Shown here: positions 6,316 through 6,598 of the stretch, one piece after another
Layout of the letters: each line of letters starts with the position of its first letter
Position numbering within the stretch: position 1 is the stretch's first letter
Assembly (NCBI GenBank): GCA_005884305.1
Contig: VAYL01000139.1
Span: forward strand, 1-6,598
DNA: 6,598 bases
Reading direction: 5' to 3'
DNA from: Actinomycetota bacterium
GTDB lineage: Bacteria; Actinomycetota; Thermoleophilia; Solirubrobacterales; 70-9
Notes under the pieces: model-generated
Seen by the model: the letters and a program-made list of their open reading frames with translations, nothing else
Databases searched by the model: none
Told to the model about the DNA's origin: nothing
Program-made: the position numbers and the translations under genes

Positions 6316-6598
6316 GGAGCCGTGCCTCCGGAGTCACTAGGGGCGGTGTAATGGCCCGGCTGGGCGCCACGGTGGTTTACGTAGGCTGGCCTGCCGATGA
6401 TTGTGTTGAGCAGATCGCGAGCATCACGGAACGACGGCGCATGGGGCCGGCTGGCACCGTTCGATCCCGCTTGGGACGACGACGTGCCGGCGAGGTCTCC
6501 CTGGGCGTCGAGGGGCGTGCCCCCGGTGGAGGATGGGGTCTGCGCGCCGAGTTCCCGGGCGCGCTGCAGGATCGCGGCCTTGGCCGCGGCAGGAGTGG
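6312..6598 (-). CDS. C-terminal end of the preceding gene, probably another MCE family protein (partial)
   Basis: The last 94 residues and the TGA stop (6312-6314) of a gene that begins beyond the right edge. The frame was read directly and is open throughout. It starts with the Ala-rich helical stretch AAAKAAILQRARELGAQ. A Ser/Gly/Ala/Pro/Asn low-complexity linker follows, then the more ordered block PSFRDARDLLNTIIGRPAY, and a polar end, SDSGGTAP. No MCE domain falls inside the window, so the family assignment comes from context: the stop overlaps the next mce start by ATGA, and MCE proteins in actinobacterial operons often end in disordered tails with a short conserved block. It would then be the first MCE gene, downstream of the YrbE permease genes. 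Another envelope protein of the operon cannot be excluded. Confidence 0.7.
   Translation of the reverse strand, partial: TPAAAKAAILQRARELGAQTPSSTGGTPLDAQGDLAGTSSSQAGSNGASRPHAPSFRDARDLLNTIIGRPAYVNHRGAQPGHYTAPSDSGGTAP
6325..6329 (-). promoter_or_regulatory. Ribosome binding site deciding the start of the 482-aa MCE gene
   Basis: GGAGG on the minus strand, with a 9-nt spacer to the ATG at 6313-6315, inside the last codons of the upstream gene. It supports that ATG over the internal Met8. It is the clearest Shine-Dalgarno sequence within the operon; the later mce genes have weak or no such site and probably rely on coupling through overlapping stop and start codons. Confidence 0.75.

Noticed and set aside
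5620..6351. Open frame of 243 codons on the plus strand
   Set aside because: Antisense shadow of the 482-aa MCE gene; no domain, no convincing ribosome binding site and Arg-rich composition.
4961..6370. Open frame of 469 codons on the minus strand in another frame
   Set aside because: It overlaps the 482-aa MCE gene in a shifted frame, and its product is Arg/Pro/Ala-rich low complexity. The MCE frame has clear domain content and interlocked start and stop codons.

Overview
The window is GC-rich and reads almost entirely on the minus strand. It holds the 3' part of an mce (mammalian cell entry / MlaD family) lipid-transport operon: the C-terminal end of one gene (6312-6598) and four complete MCE genes in the order 4867-6315, 3308-4870, 1968-3311 and 378-1967. 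After a 180-bp gap comes the 5' end of an unrelated exported protein (1-197), also on the minus strand. No transposon, tRNA, rRNA or CRISPR array is visible. The long open frames on the plus strand and in alternative frames are high-GC shadows of the MCE genes.

Organism: the GC bias, the run of non-identical tandem MCE genes (proteobacterial mla operons usually have one), and the wording of the N termini (for example RYKPWEEAPDPRIF, AYNANNGLPFVPSY, ALSCFGLALFLWIAFGGPIP) point to Actinomycetota. I think the class Thermoleophilia (Solirubrobacterales-like) is the most likely source. This rests on remembered family features, not on a search.

How the genes work together: each full MCE protein has a short cytoplasmic N terminus, one transmembrane helix, one MCE/MlaD beta-barrel domain with a V-x-x-x-G-[VI]-x-[VI]-G core, a long predicted helical region and a divergent C-terminal tail. 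In characterised Mce systems such subunits form a hexameric ring and tube above a YrbE permease and an MceG/MlaF ATPase, and move lipids or sterols across the envelope. The permease and ATPase genes are not in the window; the permeases would be expected to the right, beyond 6598. Stop and start codons overlap as ATGA, ATGA and GTGA, and at the fourth junction they abut as TAGATG. This suggests one transcript with coupled translation and co-assembly of unlike subunits. The substrate cannot be read from the sequence.

The most interesting non-coding element is the gap after the last mce gene. It carries a 10-bp perfect inverted repeat, CTACATCGGT/ACCGATGTAG, nested around a CTCCCG/CGGGAG stem. 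A second copy of the CTACA arm can compete for the same partner. It could be a terminator, an operator or an RNA switch for the exported-protein gene that follows.
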